Positions 16,744 to 26,600 are shown, counted from the stretch's first letter. The stretch is DNA of 48,646 nt from Acidobacteriota bacterium (GCA_016871015.1 VFZX01000012.1:1-48646), one strand, 5' to 3'. Translations and numbers: made by a program. The notes: generated by a model not told the origin, from the sequence alone.

Positions 16744-16811
16744 CTCGTGCCCTGGTCCAATCATATATACTCGAAGCACGTCCATCCAGGACGGTTGTGG
16801 AGGCTTCATCC
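16744..16811. promoter_or_regulatory. divergent promoter with overlapping -10 elements
   Basis: This 68-nt spacer lies between the persulfide dioxygenase (minus) and the second receptor (plus). An AT-rich core at 16763-16771 reads ATATATACT. On the plus strand it gives TATACT (16766-16771), about 40 nt before the receptor ATG, which has a GGAGG box. On the minus strand it gives TATGAT (16760-16765), 16 nt before the dioxygenase ATG. The overlapping hexamers imply that the two genes compete for polymerase. -35 elements are not obvious. Confidence 0.45.
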
Positions 16812-19800
16812 ATGCGCTCGCTATTGCTCTCGTTCTGCGCCGCCCTGTTGGCGGTTGCGCAGGTAAACCCGGTCGGTACGGTCGATGGGACGATCAAGGA
16901 CTCGACCGGCGGCACACTGCCGGATATCAAGGTCACGCTGCGGAACGTCGACACCGGAGAAGCGCGTGACATTTCCACCAACGATACCGGCTACTTCTTC
17001 TTCCCGCTGGTGAATCCCGGCCGGTACGAGGTGTCGGTGGAGAAGACCGGATTCAAGAGAGGCATCCAGGAGATCGTCGTGCGCACCGGCATACGGTCCA
17101 CGGCGGACTTTTCGCTTCAGCTCGGCCAGGTGAGTGAATCGGTGCAGGTGACGGGCGAGGCTCCGTTACTTGAAACCTCCACGGCCTCGGTGAGCCGCAA
17201 CGTGACCCAGCGGACCGTGCAGGACATGCCGCTGCTGGCGCGCAACGTGCTCATGCTGATCAATCTCGCGCCGGGTATCACCAACAACGCGCCCACCGGC
17301 AACACCAACGGACTGATCGACATCGACAGCGTGTCCTACACGTCGGCGTCGGGCGCCAACAACCGCACCAACGAATTCCTGATGGACGGGATTCCGAACA
17401 ACGTTTCGGATCGTGTGGCCTACATTCCGAGCGTCGACGATGTCGAGGAGTTCACCGTGTCGACCAACGCGCTGGACGCCGAGTACGGACACGGCGGCGG
17501 GATGTACGTCAACGTGGTGACCAAGGGCGGTACCAATGAACTGCATGGCAACCTGTACAACTTCTTCCGCAACGACAAGCTCAACGCGAATTCGTTCTTT
17601 GCCAACCGGGCGGGAACGCGGCGGCCGGTGTTCCGGTTCAACCAGTTCGGGCTGACAGCGGGCGGTCCGGTGATCAAGAACAAGGTCTTTTGGTTTTTCA
17701 ATTTCGAGGGGCTGCGGCAGCGCACGCCGCGGGCCTACCGCTTTACGGTGCCCACGGCGGAGCAGCGGGCGGGGGACTTCTCGCGGACGCTCAACGTCGC
17801 GGGCGTGCCGTTTCAAATCGCGGATCCGCTGACCACCACGCCACAGGGCGTGCGCACTCCGTTCCCCGGCGGCCGGATTCCGGCCAACCGCATCAACCGG
17901 GTCGCGACGAACGTGATCAACCGGTATCCTGCGCCGAGTCTCCCAGGCGACCTCAATACCAACGCCAACAACTTCTTCGTCGAGGTTCCGGCGCCCTACG
18001 ACGGGGAGAATTATTCGACCCGTATTGACACCAATGTCCGGCGGCACCGGCTGTTCGGGCGTTGGTCTCAGAACCAGGGCTTCCCGGGGACGCCGACGCC
18101 TTGGGATATCGGAGGCCGCGGGGTGGGAGAGCTGGAAGGCAACAACCGTGCGCAGACCTCCATTGGCCTCAGCGACGTGTTCACCTGGAATCCGGCGACG
18201 GTGATCACGGCGCAGGGCGGATTCACGCGTTGGACGCAGCAGGGCACGCACCCGGAATTCGATCAGACCACGATTGGGATTCCGTCATCACTGATCGGGC
18301 TGATGCAACAGAATATCTTTCCGCGTATCAACAACTCCGACATGTATTACATCGGGTCCTCCGAGGGGCGGTGGTTTGAGCACACCAATACGTTCTCCGG
18401 CAACTTTGGCGTGACCATGAACCGCGGAAGCCACAATATGAAGTTCGGCTTCCAGGTCCAGGTGAAGCAAAACAACTCGCAGGGCGCGCAGCGGCCGGGT
18501 GGCGAATACAATTTCACCCGGGGTTTCACGCAGCCGAGCGCGTTCACTCCCGGAAACAACCTGGGCAACGGCATCGCGAGTTTCCTGCTCGGGTATGCGG
18601 CGACTGGACTCGTGAACCTGCGGGCGGCCACGGCTCCGCAGAGTCCGTTCTATGGCTGGTATTTCCAGGATGACTTCAAGGTGACGCCGAAGTTGACGCT
18701 GAACTTCGGGCTCCGCTACGACCTGATGCTCGGCATCACCGAACGGTACAACCAGAACAATTTCGGATTCAACCGGACGGTGTCGAATCCAATTGAAGCT
18801 GCGGCGAAAGCTGCGTACGCGGCGAGTCCGATTCCGGAGCTGGCGGCGGCAAACTTCAACGTCCGTGGCGGGCTTTTCTTCGCGACTCCGGACAACCGGC
18901 GCAACGTGATCGCCGACAAGACCAACTGGCAGCCGCGTATCGGCGTAGCATACCGGCTGTTCCCCAAGACCGTGCTGCGGACCGGATTCGGAATCTTCTA
19001 CTCCGTCTGGTGGCAGCCGTTCGTGAACGCCACTGGATTCTCCGCCCAAACCGACATGGTTTCGACTCTTGACGGCGGACTCACACCGGCCGACACGCTT
19101 TCGAATCCGTTCCCGAACGGCCTGGTCCAGCCGACGGGCGCGACGCTCGGGTTGCGCACACTGCTCGGCCAAACCCTGGGGCCCTACGACTACGACCGGA
19201 AGAACATCCGCAACGACCGGTGGAGCTTCGGGTTCCAGCATGAGCTGATCCGCGATCTTCAGGTGGAAATCAACTACGTGGGCCAGCGCGCGCCGAACCT
19301 GATCGCGAGCACGGGTGCAGGCGATGCCGGCGTGGTAATCAACGCGGGCTTCAACGGCAACGGCGGCACGTTCGATCAGCGGTTCTACGGCCTGGGTCCG
19401 CGGCTGAACGCCACGCTTCCGAATCCGTTCCTGGGACTGATTCCAGCGCCGAGCGGGCTGGCGGGCCGGACCATCACCGTCGCGCAACTTCTGAATCCGT
19501 ATCCCTCGTTTGGCAACATCAACCTGAACCGGACGCCCGGGGGCAAGAGCCACTACCACTCGCTCCAGATGAGCGGCCAGAAGCGGTTCAGCAATGGTCT
19601 CAACGCGCAGTTTGCTTATACGTTTTCCAAGCAAATCGAGACGCTACGGTTCATTGAACCGAGCGATCCGGCGCGGTCGAAGATGATCGGGCAGTTCGAC
19701 AATCCGCACCGGTTCTCGACGGGGATTATCTATGAGCTGCCATTTGGGCGCGGCAAGCTCCAGTCAAGCGTTGGCGCGGTGAATAAGATCATCGGCGGCT

Positions 19801-20204
19801 GGCAATGGAGCGGGATGTATATCTACCAGACGGGCGCGGCAGTGTCGCTGCCGGCGGCGGTGGCGACGGGAGTGAGTCCGAAGCTCGATAATCCGACGAT
19901 CGACCGGTGGTTCAACGGTGCGTCGATGGCGGTGCTGCCCGCGTTTGCCGCGCGGCGCAATCCCTACTTCTGGACACACCTGCGGAATCCGGCGATCAAC
20001 AACTGGGACATGGGGTTCATCAAGAACACCCTGGTGTGGAAGGAGCGCTACAGGCTCCAGTTCCGGATGGAGATGATCAACGCGTTCAACCGGGTGTGGT
20101 TTGGCGGGTTGAACACCGGGATCACGAGTCCGACTTATACGCAGTTGTTGTCGCAGTCGAACTCGCCCCGGAACATCCAGCTTGGGTTGAAGTTCAGCTA
20201 CTGA
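16812..20204 (+). CDS. TonB-receptor-like outer-membrane protein with carboxypeptidase-regulatory domain (2)
   Basis: An 1130-residue paralogue of the receptor at 7523. The start at 16812 has GGAGG eight bases upstream; the signal peptide ends near LLAVAQ. The regulatory-like domain covers about residues 22-105 (GTVDGTIKDSTGGTLPDIKV). The plug-like part has DMPLLARNVLMLINLAPGI, then a TonB-receptor-like segment (EFTVSTNALDAEYGHGGGMY) and LHGNLYNFFRNDKLNANSFF. The barrel ends LGLKFSY*. It stands alone on the plus strand, divergent from the CstB-like gene and convergent with the Uma2 gene, which it overlaps by 7 bp. The ligand is unknown; lack of a co-transcribed hydrolase sets it apart from the other two receptors in this window. 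Confidence 0.9.
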   Translation: MRSLLLSFCAALLAVAQVNPVGTVDGTIKDSTGGTLPDIKVTLRNVDTGEARDISTNDTGYFFFPLVNPGRYEVSVEKTGFKRGIQEIVVRTGIRSTADFSLQLGQVSESVQVTGEAPLLETSTASVSRNVTQRTVQDMPLLARNVLMLINLAPGITNNAPTGNTNGLIDIDSVSYTSASGANNRTNEFLMDGIPNNVSDRVAYIPSVDDVEEFTVSTNALDAEYGHGGGMYVNVVTKGGTNELHGNLYNFFRNDKLNANSFFANRAGTRRPVFRFNQFGLTAGGPVIKNKVFWFFNFEGLRQRTPRAYRFTVPTAEQRAGDFSRTLNVAGVPFQIADPLTTTPQGVRTPFPGGRIPANRINRVATNVINRYPAPSLPGDLNTNANNFFVEVPAPYDGENYSTRIDTNVRRHRLFGRWSQNQGFPGTPTPWDIGGRGVGELEGNNRAQTSIGLSDVFTWNPATVITAQGGFTRWTQQGTHPEFDQTTIGIPSSLIGLMQQNIFPRINNSDMYYIGSSEGRWFEHTNTFSGNFGVTMNRGSHNMKFGFQVQVKQNNSQGAQRPGGEYNFTRGFTQPSAFTPGNNLGNGIASFLLGYAATGLVNLRAATAPQSPFYGWYFQDDFKVTPKLTLNFGLRYDLMLGITERYNQNNFGFNRTVSNPIEAAAKAAYAASPIPELAAANFNVRGGLFFATPDNRRNVIADKTNWQPRIGVAYRLFPKTVLRTGFGIFYSVWWQPFVNATGFSAQTDMVSTLDGGLTPADTLSNPFPNGLVQPTGATLGLRTLLGQTLGPYDYDRKNIRNDRWSFGFQHELIRDLQVEINYVGQRAPNLIASTGAGDAGVVINAGFNGNGGTFDQRFYGLGPRLNATLPNPFLGLIPAPSGLAGRTITVAQLLNPYPSFGNINLNRTPGGKSHYHSLQMSGQKRFSNGLNAQFAYTFSKQIETLRFIEPSDPARSKMIGQFDNPHRFSTGIIYELPFGRGKLQSSVGAVNKIIGGWQWSGMYIYQTGAAVSLPAAVATGVSPKLDNPTIDRWFNGASMAVLPAFAARRNPYFWTHLRNPAINNWDMGFIKNTLVWKERYRLQFRMEMINAFNRVWFGGLNTGITSPTYTQLLSQSNSPRNIQLGLKFSY

Positions 20205-21061
20205 GCGTCCGGGTCGACGCCGAGTTTGCGGAGGAGGGCTCTGAGGTTAGCGGCTTCCTGTTCGGCGGATGCCGCCTTTTGCTCCGCGGATTTTGCTTGC
20301 TGCTCCAAATCGGCGAGTTTTCGCTCAGCTTCTTCCGCCCGCCGCCGCTCCTCGGCTGCCCGCTCTTCCGCCCAGTTCGCGCGTAGCTGATTGTCGTCGG
20401 CGCGTCTGGCTTCCTCTGCTGCCTTCTCGATGCCAGCCTTCAGGATGTTCCCTTCGGCATCGCACCAACGGACGAAAGTAGCATGCATGCCACCGAACTT
20501 TCCAGTCCACGGGGTTAGCCCGATTCCGAGCTCAGGGAAGAACGGAACGTCCATGGGTTCGTACTTGCCGCCGCGGAGTTGGAACGTATACAGCTTCGGT
20601 TCGCCCAAGAAACCGGCCGGATCGAACACCGCATAGTACTTGATCCGCCATTCGGCGTATTGGACCGGCCTGGTAGTCAGCTCGTTCCCCTCATCATTGG
20701 AAACCACCTCCACGACGATCTCCGGAACCTTAAACTTGCGCAGATGGTAGGCCCGGTTCTTTTGCCAATTTTCCGGACGCTTCACGTCCATCGAGATAAA
20801 CAGGTCTGGCGCCAGAATGCAGATCCGGCCGTCCAGCGTGATTCCGACGTCCGCGGACGCCCAGAAGTCGCGGAGCACGCCCGGCCTCAACGGATCCGGG
20901 GGTGGCACGAAAGAAGTGTTGATTGGATCGAAGAGCAGGTACTGCGATATTTCCGAATAGGGGCTATCCAAAGGGTCCTCCGCCTCCACGATTCGTTCGA
21001 TGGCAAGCAACTCGTCCTCGTCCAGGACGACAGATTCGGAGGCGGTGAGCGGCGTAATCAC
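20198..21061 (-). CDS. Uma2-family (DUF820) endonuclease-like protein with C-terminal coiled coil
   Basis: A 287-residue protein. Residues about 15-200 are a Uma2 restriction-endonuclease-fold domain: the acidic motif APD86LFIS, the core strand PEIVVE118VVS and the downstream YAEWRIKYYAVFDP, where conserved aromatic and lysine residues complete the PD-(D/E)xK-like site. Residues about 205-280 are a long Ala/Glu/Lys coiled coil (EERRRAEEAERKLADLEQQ). The start is GTG at 21061, only 3 nt after the stop of the receptor gene, without a strong Shine-Dalgarno, so translation may depend on coupling. Uma2 genes occur in many copies in Acidobacteria, Cyanobacteria and Chloroflexi; their biological role is unsettled. 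The tail overlaps the convergent receptor gene by 7 bp. Confidence 0.85.
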   Translation of the reverse strand: MITPLTASESVVLDEDELLAIERIVEAEDPLDSPYSEISQYLLFDPINTSFVPPPDPLRPGVLRDFWASADVGITLDGRICILAPDLFISMDVKRPENWQKNRAYHLRKFKVPEIVVEVVSNDEGNELTTRPVQYAEWRIKYYAVFDPAGFLGEPKLYTFQLRGGKYEPMDVPFFPELGIGLTPWTGKFGGMHATFVRWCDAEGNILKAGIEKAAEEARRADDNQLRANWAEERAAEERRRAEEAERKLADLEQQAKSAEQKAASAEQEAANLRALLRKLGVDPDAQ

Positions 21062-21064
21062 GTT

Positions 21065-24000
21065 CTAGAATTGCAGCTTCAGGCTCATCGTGATCTGGCG
21101 CTGGCCGTGTCCCTTTTCATCGTTGATCGTGCCGAACGCCGTATTCACGGGCGCGGTGTTCGGACTCGCCAATTGCACATGGTTCAGTGCGTTGAAGGAC
21201 TCGAACCCGAACCTCGCGCGGATCCCTTCCTTGATCCGGAAGATCTTGAACATCGACAGGTCGAAGTTGTTGATGCCGTCCGCCCGGATTCCGTTGAACC
21301 GCGAGTTGAGCGTCCGGAGATTAGACCCGAGCTGGCGCGCGTTGCTCCGCTCGAATCCGGCATCGACATTGAACCAGCGCTCGGCCCGCCGCTCGCTCAC
21401 GGGGATCGGGACGTTCTTCAGGTCGCCCGTAAAGATCGCATTGCCGAAGCCAAGCGCGTCACCGGTCTGGCCCTCGAACCAGCCCTGCAACTGCCAGCCG
21501 CCCAGAACCGCATCCGCCAACCGGTTTACCTGGTTCATCCACTTCTGCCCACGGCCGAACGGGAGCTCAAAGATCCCGCTGAAGACGAATCGGTGGGTGA
21601 AGTCCTGGTCGGAGACGACCTTTTCGAGATACGGATCGGTTTCGTTCAAGAAGCCCGTGGCCTGCATGAACTTGGACCAGGTCCAGCTCGTCTGGAACGT
21701 CAATCCCTTGCTGAACCGCTTCTCGACGCTGGTCTGCATGGAATGGTAGTGTGAGTAGCCTGCCGGGAAACTGGCCGTGATTCCCGTGAAGTGGGGGAAT
21801 GGACGGAGCAGTTGGTTCAGACCCACGCGCAGATTTCCGAGTCCCGTGCCCGCGAACTCGGGAATCCCGAAGAACGGATTGTTGACCTGCCGGGCGAGGT
21901 TGTCGATGGCGGCCTGGTCGCGGACCGGTGAGGTCGACAAGTATTCCCGCGGAACGGGGTTCAACTGGGTCGCCACGGCGAGCTTGGTCCCGCGGTTGCC
22001 CACATAGGACACATCCATCACGACGCGGCCGGGGAGTTCCCGTTGGATCGAAGCCGACCAGCGCTGCATATACGGATTCAACGGACTCCCCTGGAAGAAG
22101 CTCACGGCGCGCCCCAGGAATGTGTTCAGCCCGCCAGAGGCGCCCGGAGGAACTTCAAGTCCATTGGGGAAGGGGTTGGAGAGCGTGGCCGCGAAGGTCT
22201 GGCCGTTGTCGAGCGAGGGGATCAGGTTGGTGGGTTGATTGAACCCGCCCTGGTTCACATCCTGGCGGTCGACGCCCAGGACGTCGAAGAAGATCCCGTA
22301 TCCGGCGCGAAACACCGTCAGCTTGTTGATCTGGTAGGCGAGGCCCACGCGAGGCGCAAAGTTGTTCCGGTCGCCGGACCACAGGTCGCGGCTCAGGCCT
22401 CCGTTTCCGGCGAATCGCAAGCCGCCGAAGGTGCGGAACTGGGAAACTGGCAGCTCGGGGATGGGGCTGCGGTTGTAGTTGGCCAGCGCAGCGGCGGAAA
22501 CCGGACTGGCCGCCGAGAAATCGAAATCCTTGATGCTACGGTTGAAGCGCTCCGTGGTGGGGCTCTCGTATTCGTACCGGAGTCCGGCGTTCACCGTCAG
22601 GCGCGGCGTCACGCGCCAGTCGTCGTGGACGAAGAAGGCCCAGTAGTTGGACTGCTGCGCGTTTGAGGCATTGGTGTTGATCTCTCCGCCGGTGGGCAGG
22701 CCGAGCAGCATTGACGCGAGTCCCTGCCCGATAGGCGCGACGGGTGAGGTGTCGAGCGGCCCCCTGGTCCAGGTCTGGGCGAAGTCGATGCGAGGCGCGA
22801 CGTTGCCGAAGCCATAGTTGAATTCACGTTGCACACGGAGTTCCGCGCCGAAGCGCATCGAGTGGCTGCCGGAAATACGGGTGAGCGTGGATCCGAAGTT
22901 GTGATAGACGGTCGAGTTGTCGCTGCCGCCGTTGGCGCCCAGGGTGTAGAACGCGCCGCCGTCGATGACTACCTGCGGGAAAGCGATGCCCGCCACCTGG
23001 TTCTTGGAATTGATCTCGTTGATCAGCCGCGACGGGAATCCGAGAGAGCCAAGATCGAAGCCCTGGCTGAAACGGCTGGTGAGCTGGTTCTGGACGGTGA
23101 TGCCGTACCGGAAATTTACGAGCAGGCCGGGGTTGATCACGTAGACGTCGTCGATGGCGGCGCCCCAACCCGTGCGGTCGATCAGGTCGCCGGTGGCGAT
23201 ACTCGGCAGGAAATCGGCTTTGTTGTCGTGCTGGCTGTTGTTCACACGCAGGAAGAAGCGGTTCTTCTCGCTGAAGTTGTGGTCCACGCGTGTTACGTAG
23301 GTATAGTTTTGGCGGAAGATGTTGCGCGTCCGGAAGTAGTTGTTCTGGAAATCGCCGGTACCCGGCTGGTTGGGCTGGGGATAGAAGGATAGGAGTTTCG
23401 TCGCCAGCGGATCGATGCGGCTTGCCGGAACGATGTTGCCGGGGAGCGGCTGGCGCGCGAATCGTCCATTCGGCGCAGGCGTAATGGTGCGCGGGTCGTA
23501 GATCTGGTAGGTCGAGTCTCGCCGCAACAGGGGCGAGAAGTCGCCTCGCAACTGGGCCTCCGTCGGCACGGTGGCGGTGAGTGTGAGATTGCGGCTGATG
23601 TTCAAGTCCTCGAACCCGAACGTCCAGAATGTTCTGTTGCGGCCGTCGTAAATTTTCGGGATCCACACCGGACCGCTGAGGGTGGTTCCCCAGCGCTGGT
23701 GGAACCAGGACGGGATCTGCGCCGCACGCTGTTCGGGCGTGAAGTTGTTGCGGGGGTCATAGAGGAAGCGGTTGGTGAACCATGGTACGGCTCTGATGCG
23801 CGAGTCGAAGTAGTAGCCGGTGCCATGCAAGCGGTTGGTGCCGGACTTCATGCTGACGTTGGTCATCGCTCCCGCCGCGTGTCCGATGGAGGCGTCGTAG
23901 GTGGCGGTCTGGATCTTGAATTCCTGCACGAGATCCTGGGGCGGCGAGAACACCGCGGAGCGGTTGGTCATGTTCGCCACGCCATCCACCATCACTTCGC

Positions 24001-24565
24001 TCGATCCGCTGCGAGTGCCATTAACGATGACGTCGGTCGCGGCGCCGTTGTCCATCGGGTTGCCGGCGGACCGGCCGCCGCTCGCGATCACGCCGGGAGC
24101 AAGCCGCGCCAGGTAGAACGGATTTCCGCCCACCATCGGAAGCTCGGACACGCGCCGCTCATCCATCACCATGCCGACCGAGGCGGTGGCGGCTTCGAGC
24201 AGCGGCGTCTCGCCCGTCACCACGACGGATTCGGCCACCGAGCCGAGCTCGAGGGTGAAGTCGAGCGTGAGGCGGTCATTGACGCGCAGGGCGATGCCGT
24301 CGCGGACCGCCTTCTTGAATCCATCGAGTTCGACATCGACCCGGTAGGTCCCCGGCAACAGGTACGGGATCTCGAAGTTGCCGTTGTCGTTGGACACCGT
24401 GGAAACTCCGGCGTTGGTCTCCGTGTTCGTTGCGCGGACTTTCGCTCCTGCGATCAGCGCGCCGGAGGGATCGACCACGCGGCCAATCACCGTGGCGCGC
24501 GATTCTTGAGCGAAAATGGCACCCGCGGTCAGCGCGACGCCAGCAAGCATCGAAATCGGTTTCAT
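21065..24565 (-). CDS. TonB-receptor-like outer-membrane protein with carboxypeptidase-regulatory domain (3)
   Basis: An 1166-residue receptor, the longest of the three. The signal peptide ends at IFAQ. The regulatory-like domain runs about 25-105 (TVIGRVVDPSGALIAGAKV). The plug-like part has ELPMVGGNPFYLARLAPGV, EFKIQTATYDASIGHAAGA and LHGTGYYFDSRIRAVPWF. The barrel ends SLKLQF*. An AGGGGA-type box precedes the ATG. It starts 9 nt after the alpha/beta hydrolase stop and ends 3 nt before the Uma2 start, so the three minus-strand genes form an operon. The hydrolase pairing suggests that the receptor takes up or presents the ester or amide substrate handled by the enzyme; this is inference from position. 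Confidence 0.9.
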   Translation of the reverse strand: MKPISMLAGVALTAGAIFAQESRATVIGRVVDPSGALIAGAKVRATNTETNAGVSTVSNDNGNFEIPYLLPGTYRVDVELDGFKKAVRDGIALRVNDRLTLDFTLELGSVAESVVVTGETPLLEAATASVGMVMDERRVSELPMVGGNPFYLARLAPGVIASGGRSAGNPMDNGAATDVIVNGTRSGSSEVMVDGVANMTNRSAVFSPPQDLVQEFKIQTATYDASIGHAAGAMTNVSMKSGTNRLHGTGYYFDSRIRAVPWFTNRFLYDPRNNFTPEQRAAQIPSWFHQRWGTTLSGPVWIPKIYDGRNRTFWTFGFEDLNISRNLTLTATVPTEAQLRGDFSPLLRRDSTYQIYDPRTITPAPNGRFARQPLPGNIVPASRIDPLATKLLSFYPQPNQPGTGDFQNNYFRTRNIFRQNYTYVTRVDHNFSEKNRFFLRVNNSQHDNKADFLPSIATGDLIDRTGWGAAIDDVYVINPGLLVNFRYGITVQNQLTSRFSQGFDLGSLGFPSRLINEINSKNQVAGIAFPQVVIDGGAFYTLGANGGSDNSTVYHNFGSTLTRISGSHSMRFGAELRVQREFNYGFGNVAPRIDFAQTWTRGPLDTSPVAPIGQGLASMLLGLPTGGEINTNASNAQQSNYWAFFVHDDWRVTPRLTVNAGLRYEYESPTTERFNRSIKDFDFSAASPVSAAALANYNRSPIPELPVSQFRTFGGLRFAGNGGLSRDLWSGDRNNFAPRVGLAYQINKLTVFRAGYGIFFDVLGVDRQDVNQGGFNQPTNLIPSLDNGQTFAATLSNPFPNGLEVPPGASGGLNTFLGRAVSFFQGSPLNPYMQRWSASIQRELPGRVVMDVSYVGNRGTKLAVATQLNPVPREYLSTSPVRDQAAIDNLARQVNNPFFGIPEFAGTGLGNLRVGLNQLLRPFPHFTGITASFPAGYSHYHSMQTSVEKRFSKGLTFQTSWTWSKFMQATGFLNETDPYLEKVVSDQDFTHRFVFSGIFELPFGRGQKWMNQVNRLADAVLGGWQLQGWFEGQTGDALGFGNAIFTGDLKNVPIPVSERRAERWFNVDAGFERSNARQLGSNLRTLNSRFNGIRADGINNFDLSMFKIFRIKEGIRARFGFESFNALNHVQLASPNTAPVNTAFGTINDEKGHGQRQITMSLKLQF

Positions 24566-24574
24566 CGGATCCCC

Positions 24575-26536
24575 TTATCTGGAAGCCTGAATGATCATAT
24601 GATCCCACTCCGCCGCGCCACGCTGCTGGATCCTCGCCACGTCCTGTTCCAGCAAATATCCGCCCGCTACAAGCTCCTGCGCGTATGCGGTCAGCCGCGC
24701 AAGGTAGTCCTCGCGGCTGCGGTAGCGTTCCTCAATCGACAACCGCGAATCTCCCGCACGCTCACGTTCCCGCCGCGTCCGCGCGAAGGGGATGTAGCCG
24801 CCGGTGAGATTGGCGATCTCCGTCTCGGGCCCGGCCGCTCTGGCTATGAGGTTCCATCCCAGGTGCGTGCCCATGGGAACGGCAACCACGGGATTCCGGA
24901 CACCCGAGGTTTCATTACCATCGGCGTCCACGGACGGAAGCCGGGCACCGTACGGCTCGCCGGTGATCTTCGGCGGCTCCAAGGCGATGATGCCCAGAGA
25001 CGTGTAGTCGGGACCGTAGTCGAGCCGGCGGGCCTGCCAGATGCGCGCGGGCAGAGAGACGCCAGGGATCTTCGGGAACGCCATCCGGTCCGGGGCGGAT
25101 AACTGTCCGGCTTCGACGGAGGGATAGCGCGATGGCGGCGGCTCCTTGCCGGATGCCACCCAGGAGTTGAGCGCCAGAATCAGTGCGCGCAGGATGGGCC
25201 GGTAGTCGTTCGTGTTGCCGCGGAAGACAAGATCACGGTTTGGCGCCGGCGGCCACGATCCCGCGCCGTGCTGGCATCCGGAGAGGAGATAGATCCGCGT
25301 CGTCGGTGGTAACTGGGCATCCGCGGAGCCGTCCAGCGAGGTGTGGATCAGCGAGGACGAGCTTCGCCAGTACTCGTTCGACGTGTTCGTGTACATGATC
25401 TTGGGTACCGTGTTGGTGCCGGAGGCGATGCGCAGCAGGGCGTCGTACTCTCCGGTTCTGGGGTCGGTGTCGCCCAGGTCGCGGAACGGGAACAGGTCCG
25501 AATGGAGCTGTGTGCCACCGCGCGAGGGCTGCGCGAAGCGGTGGGTGAATCTGCCGCGGGCCGCGCCAGCGATGTGCGGCATCATGCCATCAAAGACGAT
25601 GCGGCCATGCTCGTCGCCATTGAAGCCCTGGTACAAATAGGTGCGGAGGAAGCGTCCGCTCTGCGAGGATCCGAAGGCGATGGCGCGCTTGAGGAAGCGC
25701 CGCTGGTCGCCAAGCAGTGTGGTGGGACGGCCGCCCCCGTGCTTGAGGAAGGACACAAAGTCGCGGATCGCCGCGGGGCCCAGTCCGGCGACAGCGGGAT
25801 CCTGCGACGTGTACACCACTTCGTAGATCTTGCCGGGCAGGAATCCGCCTTCGAGCGTCACGTTCGTCGAGTCCGTGAACCGCCAGCGGTTTCGGGGAAC
25901 CAGCGTGCGCGGACCCGCGCCATAGTCACGCGAGTAGAGCTGGTGCGCGGGATCCTCAGTGTTGGAGGCCGCGTACGGAACATGTCCGCGGTCGGCGACG
26001 CCCAAGGAAGCGGTCCGGGTGGTGATCGCATCCTGTGACCGGACGTGCCCGGACACACCACGCGCCACCGGAACGCGCAGCGTCAGCTTGCCCCCGCCTT
26101 CCGGAACGTCGAACTGCCAGGCGGCCCAGGCGAGCGTGAATCCCTGGTTCAACAGGAGCCCGTCGCCAGCGCCATCATCCGTGTTGGACCCGTAGTTGAA
26201 CAGGCGCATGAGTCCCATGCCGCCACGGTTGGACACTTCGAACAGCAGCGTCCCGTTGCCTTTGGCCGGATCGCGCGGCTTGATCACATGGACATCAGCG
26301 GAGAACTCGACACGGCCCTCGGCGTTGCGCGGCGCGTACCGGAGATCGGTGATGATGCGATTGGCGGGTAGCGCGGGATCCACGGCGAACCAGGCTTTGG
26401 CGCGGATCTGTTCGTAGGGTCCGGCGGTACTGAACGATTTGCCCATGGCCAGGTCGGTGCGTTCGACGACATGCATGTCCACCAGTGCGGCGGCCGCATG
26501 GGCCGTGAGAGTGAGGAGCGCGAATAGGGTCCGCAT
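24575..26536 (-). CDS. secreted alpha/beta-hydrolase domain protein
   Basis: A 653-residue exported protein with a signal peptide ending near AAAA (about 17). An N-terminal beta-rich region (about 20-160) precedes the hydrolase core. The nucleophile elbow is in IAFGSSQSGRFLRTYL (G289 to G294; Ser291 most likely, Ser293 possible), with a further conserved segment FDGMMPHIAGAARG and the late NPVVAVPMGTHLGWN. This long two-part form is widespread in Acidobacteriota and is annotated only as alpha/beta hydrolase domain protein. It probably cleaves an ester or amide in the periplasm. It is first in the operon with receptor 3 and Uma2. A TATGAT hexamer at 26545-26550 stands 8 nt before the ATG, and there is no Shine-Dalgarno. 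Confidence 0.82.
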   Translation of the reverse strand: MRTLFALLTLTAHAAAALVDMHVVERTDLAMGKSFSTAGPYEQIRAKAWFAVDPALPANRIITDLRYAPRNAEGRVEFSADVHVIKPRDPAKGNGTLLFEVSNRGGMGLMRLFNYGSNTDDGAGDGLLLNQGFTLAWAAWQFDVPEGGGKLTLRVPVARGVSGHVRSQDAITTRTASLGVADRGHVPYAASNTEDPAHQLYSRDYGAGPRTLVPRNRWRFTDSTNVTLEGGFLPGKIYEVVYTSQDPAVAGLGPAAIRDFVSFLKHGGGRPTTLLGDQRRFLKRAIAFGSSQSGRFLRTYLYQGFNGDEHGRIVFDGMMPHIAGAARGRFTHRFAQPSRGGTQLHSDLFPFRDLGDTDPRTGEYDALLRIASGTNTVPKIMYTNTSNEYWRSSSSLIHTSLDGSADAQLPPTTRIYLLSGCQHGAGSWPPAPNRDLVFRGNTNDYRPILRALILALNSWVASGKEPPPSRYPSVEAGQLSAPDRMAFPKIPGVSLPARIWQARRLDYGPDYTSLGIIALEPPKITGEPYGARLPSVDADGNETSGVRNPVVAVPMGTHLGWNLIARAAGPETEIANLTGGYIPFARTRRERERAGDSRLSIEERYRSREDYLARLTAYAQELVAGGYLLEQDVARIQQRGAAEWDHMIIQASR

Positions 26537-26600
26537 GGCTTATCATCATAGCGCCGATGGGCCTGGGCATCGAGGGCCCGAAAGAGTTAGAATTGCGCCC
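26537..26600. promoter_or_regulatory. divergent promoter region, hydrolase operon / propeller-CehA gene
   Basis: A 64-nt spacer between divergent starts. Minus strand: TATGAT at 26545-26550, 8 nt before the hydrolase ATG, with a poor TCGATG at 26568-26573 spaced 17 nt upstream. Plus strand: TAGAAT at 26588-26593, 7 nt before the ATG of the metallohydrolase gene. Neither gene shows a convincing Shine-Dalgarno, which fits leaderless starts. Assigned by eye. Confidence 0.4.

Noticed and set aside
16743-16809. Longer start for the persulfide dioxygenase
   Set aside because: It would overlap the divergent promoter and the receptor leader; family members begin at MILKQYYLGCLAH.
26439-26600. Upstream extension of the propeller-hydrolase gene
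   Set aside because: It overlaps the divergent hydrolase coding region and would bury the signal peptide that starts at 26601.
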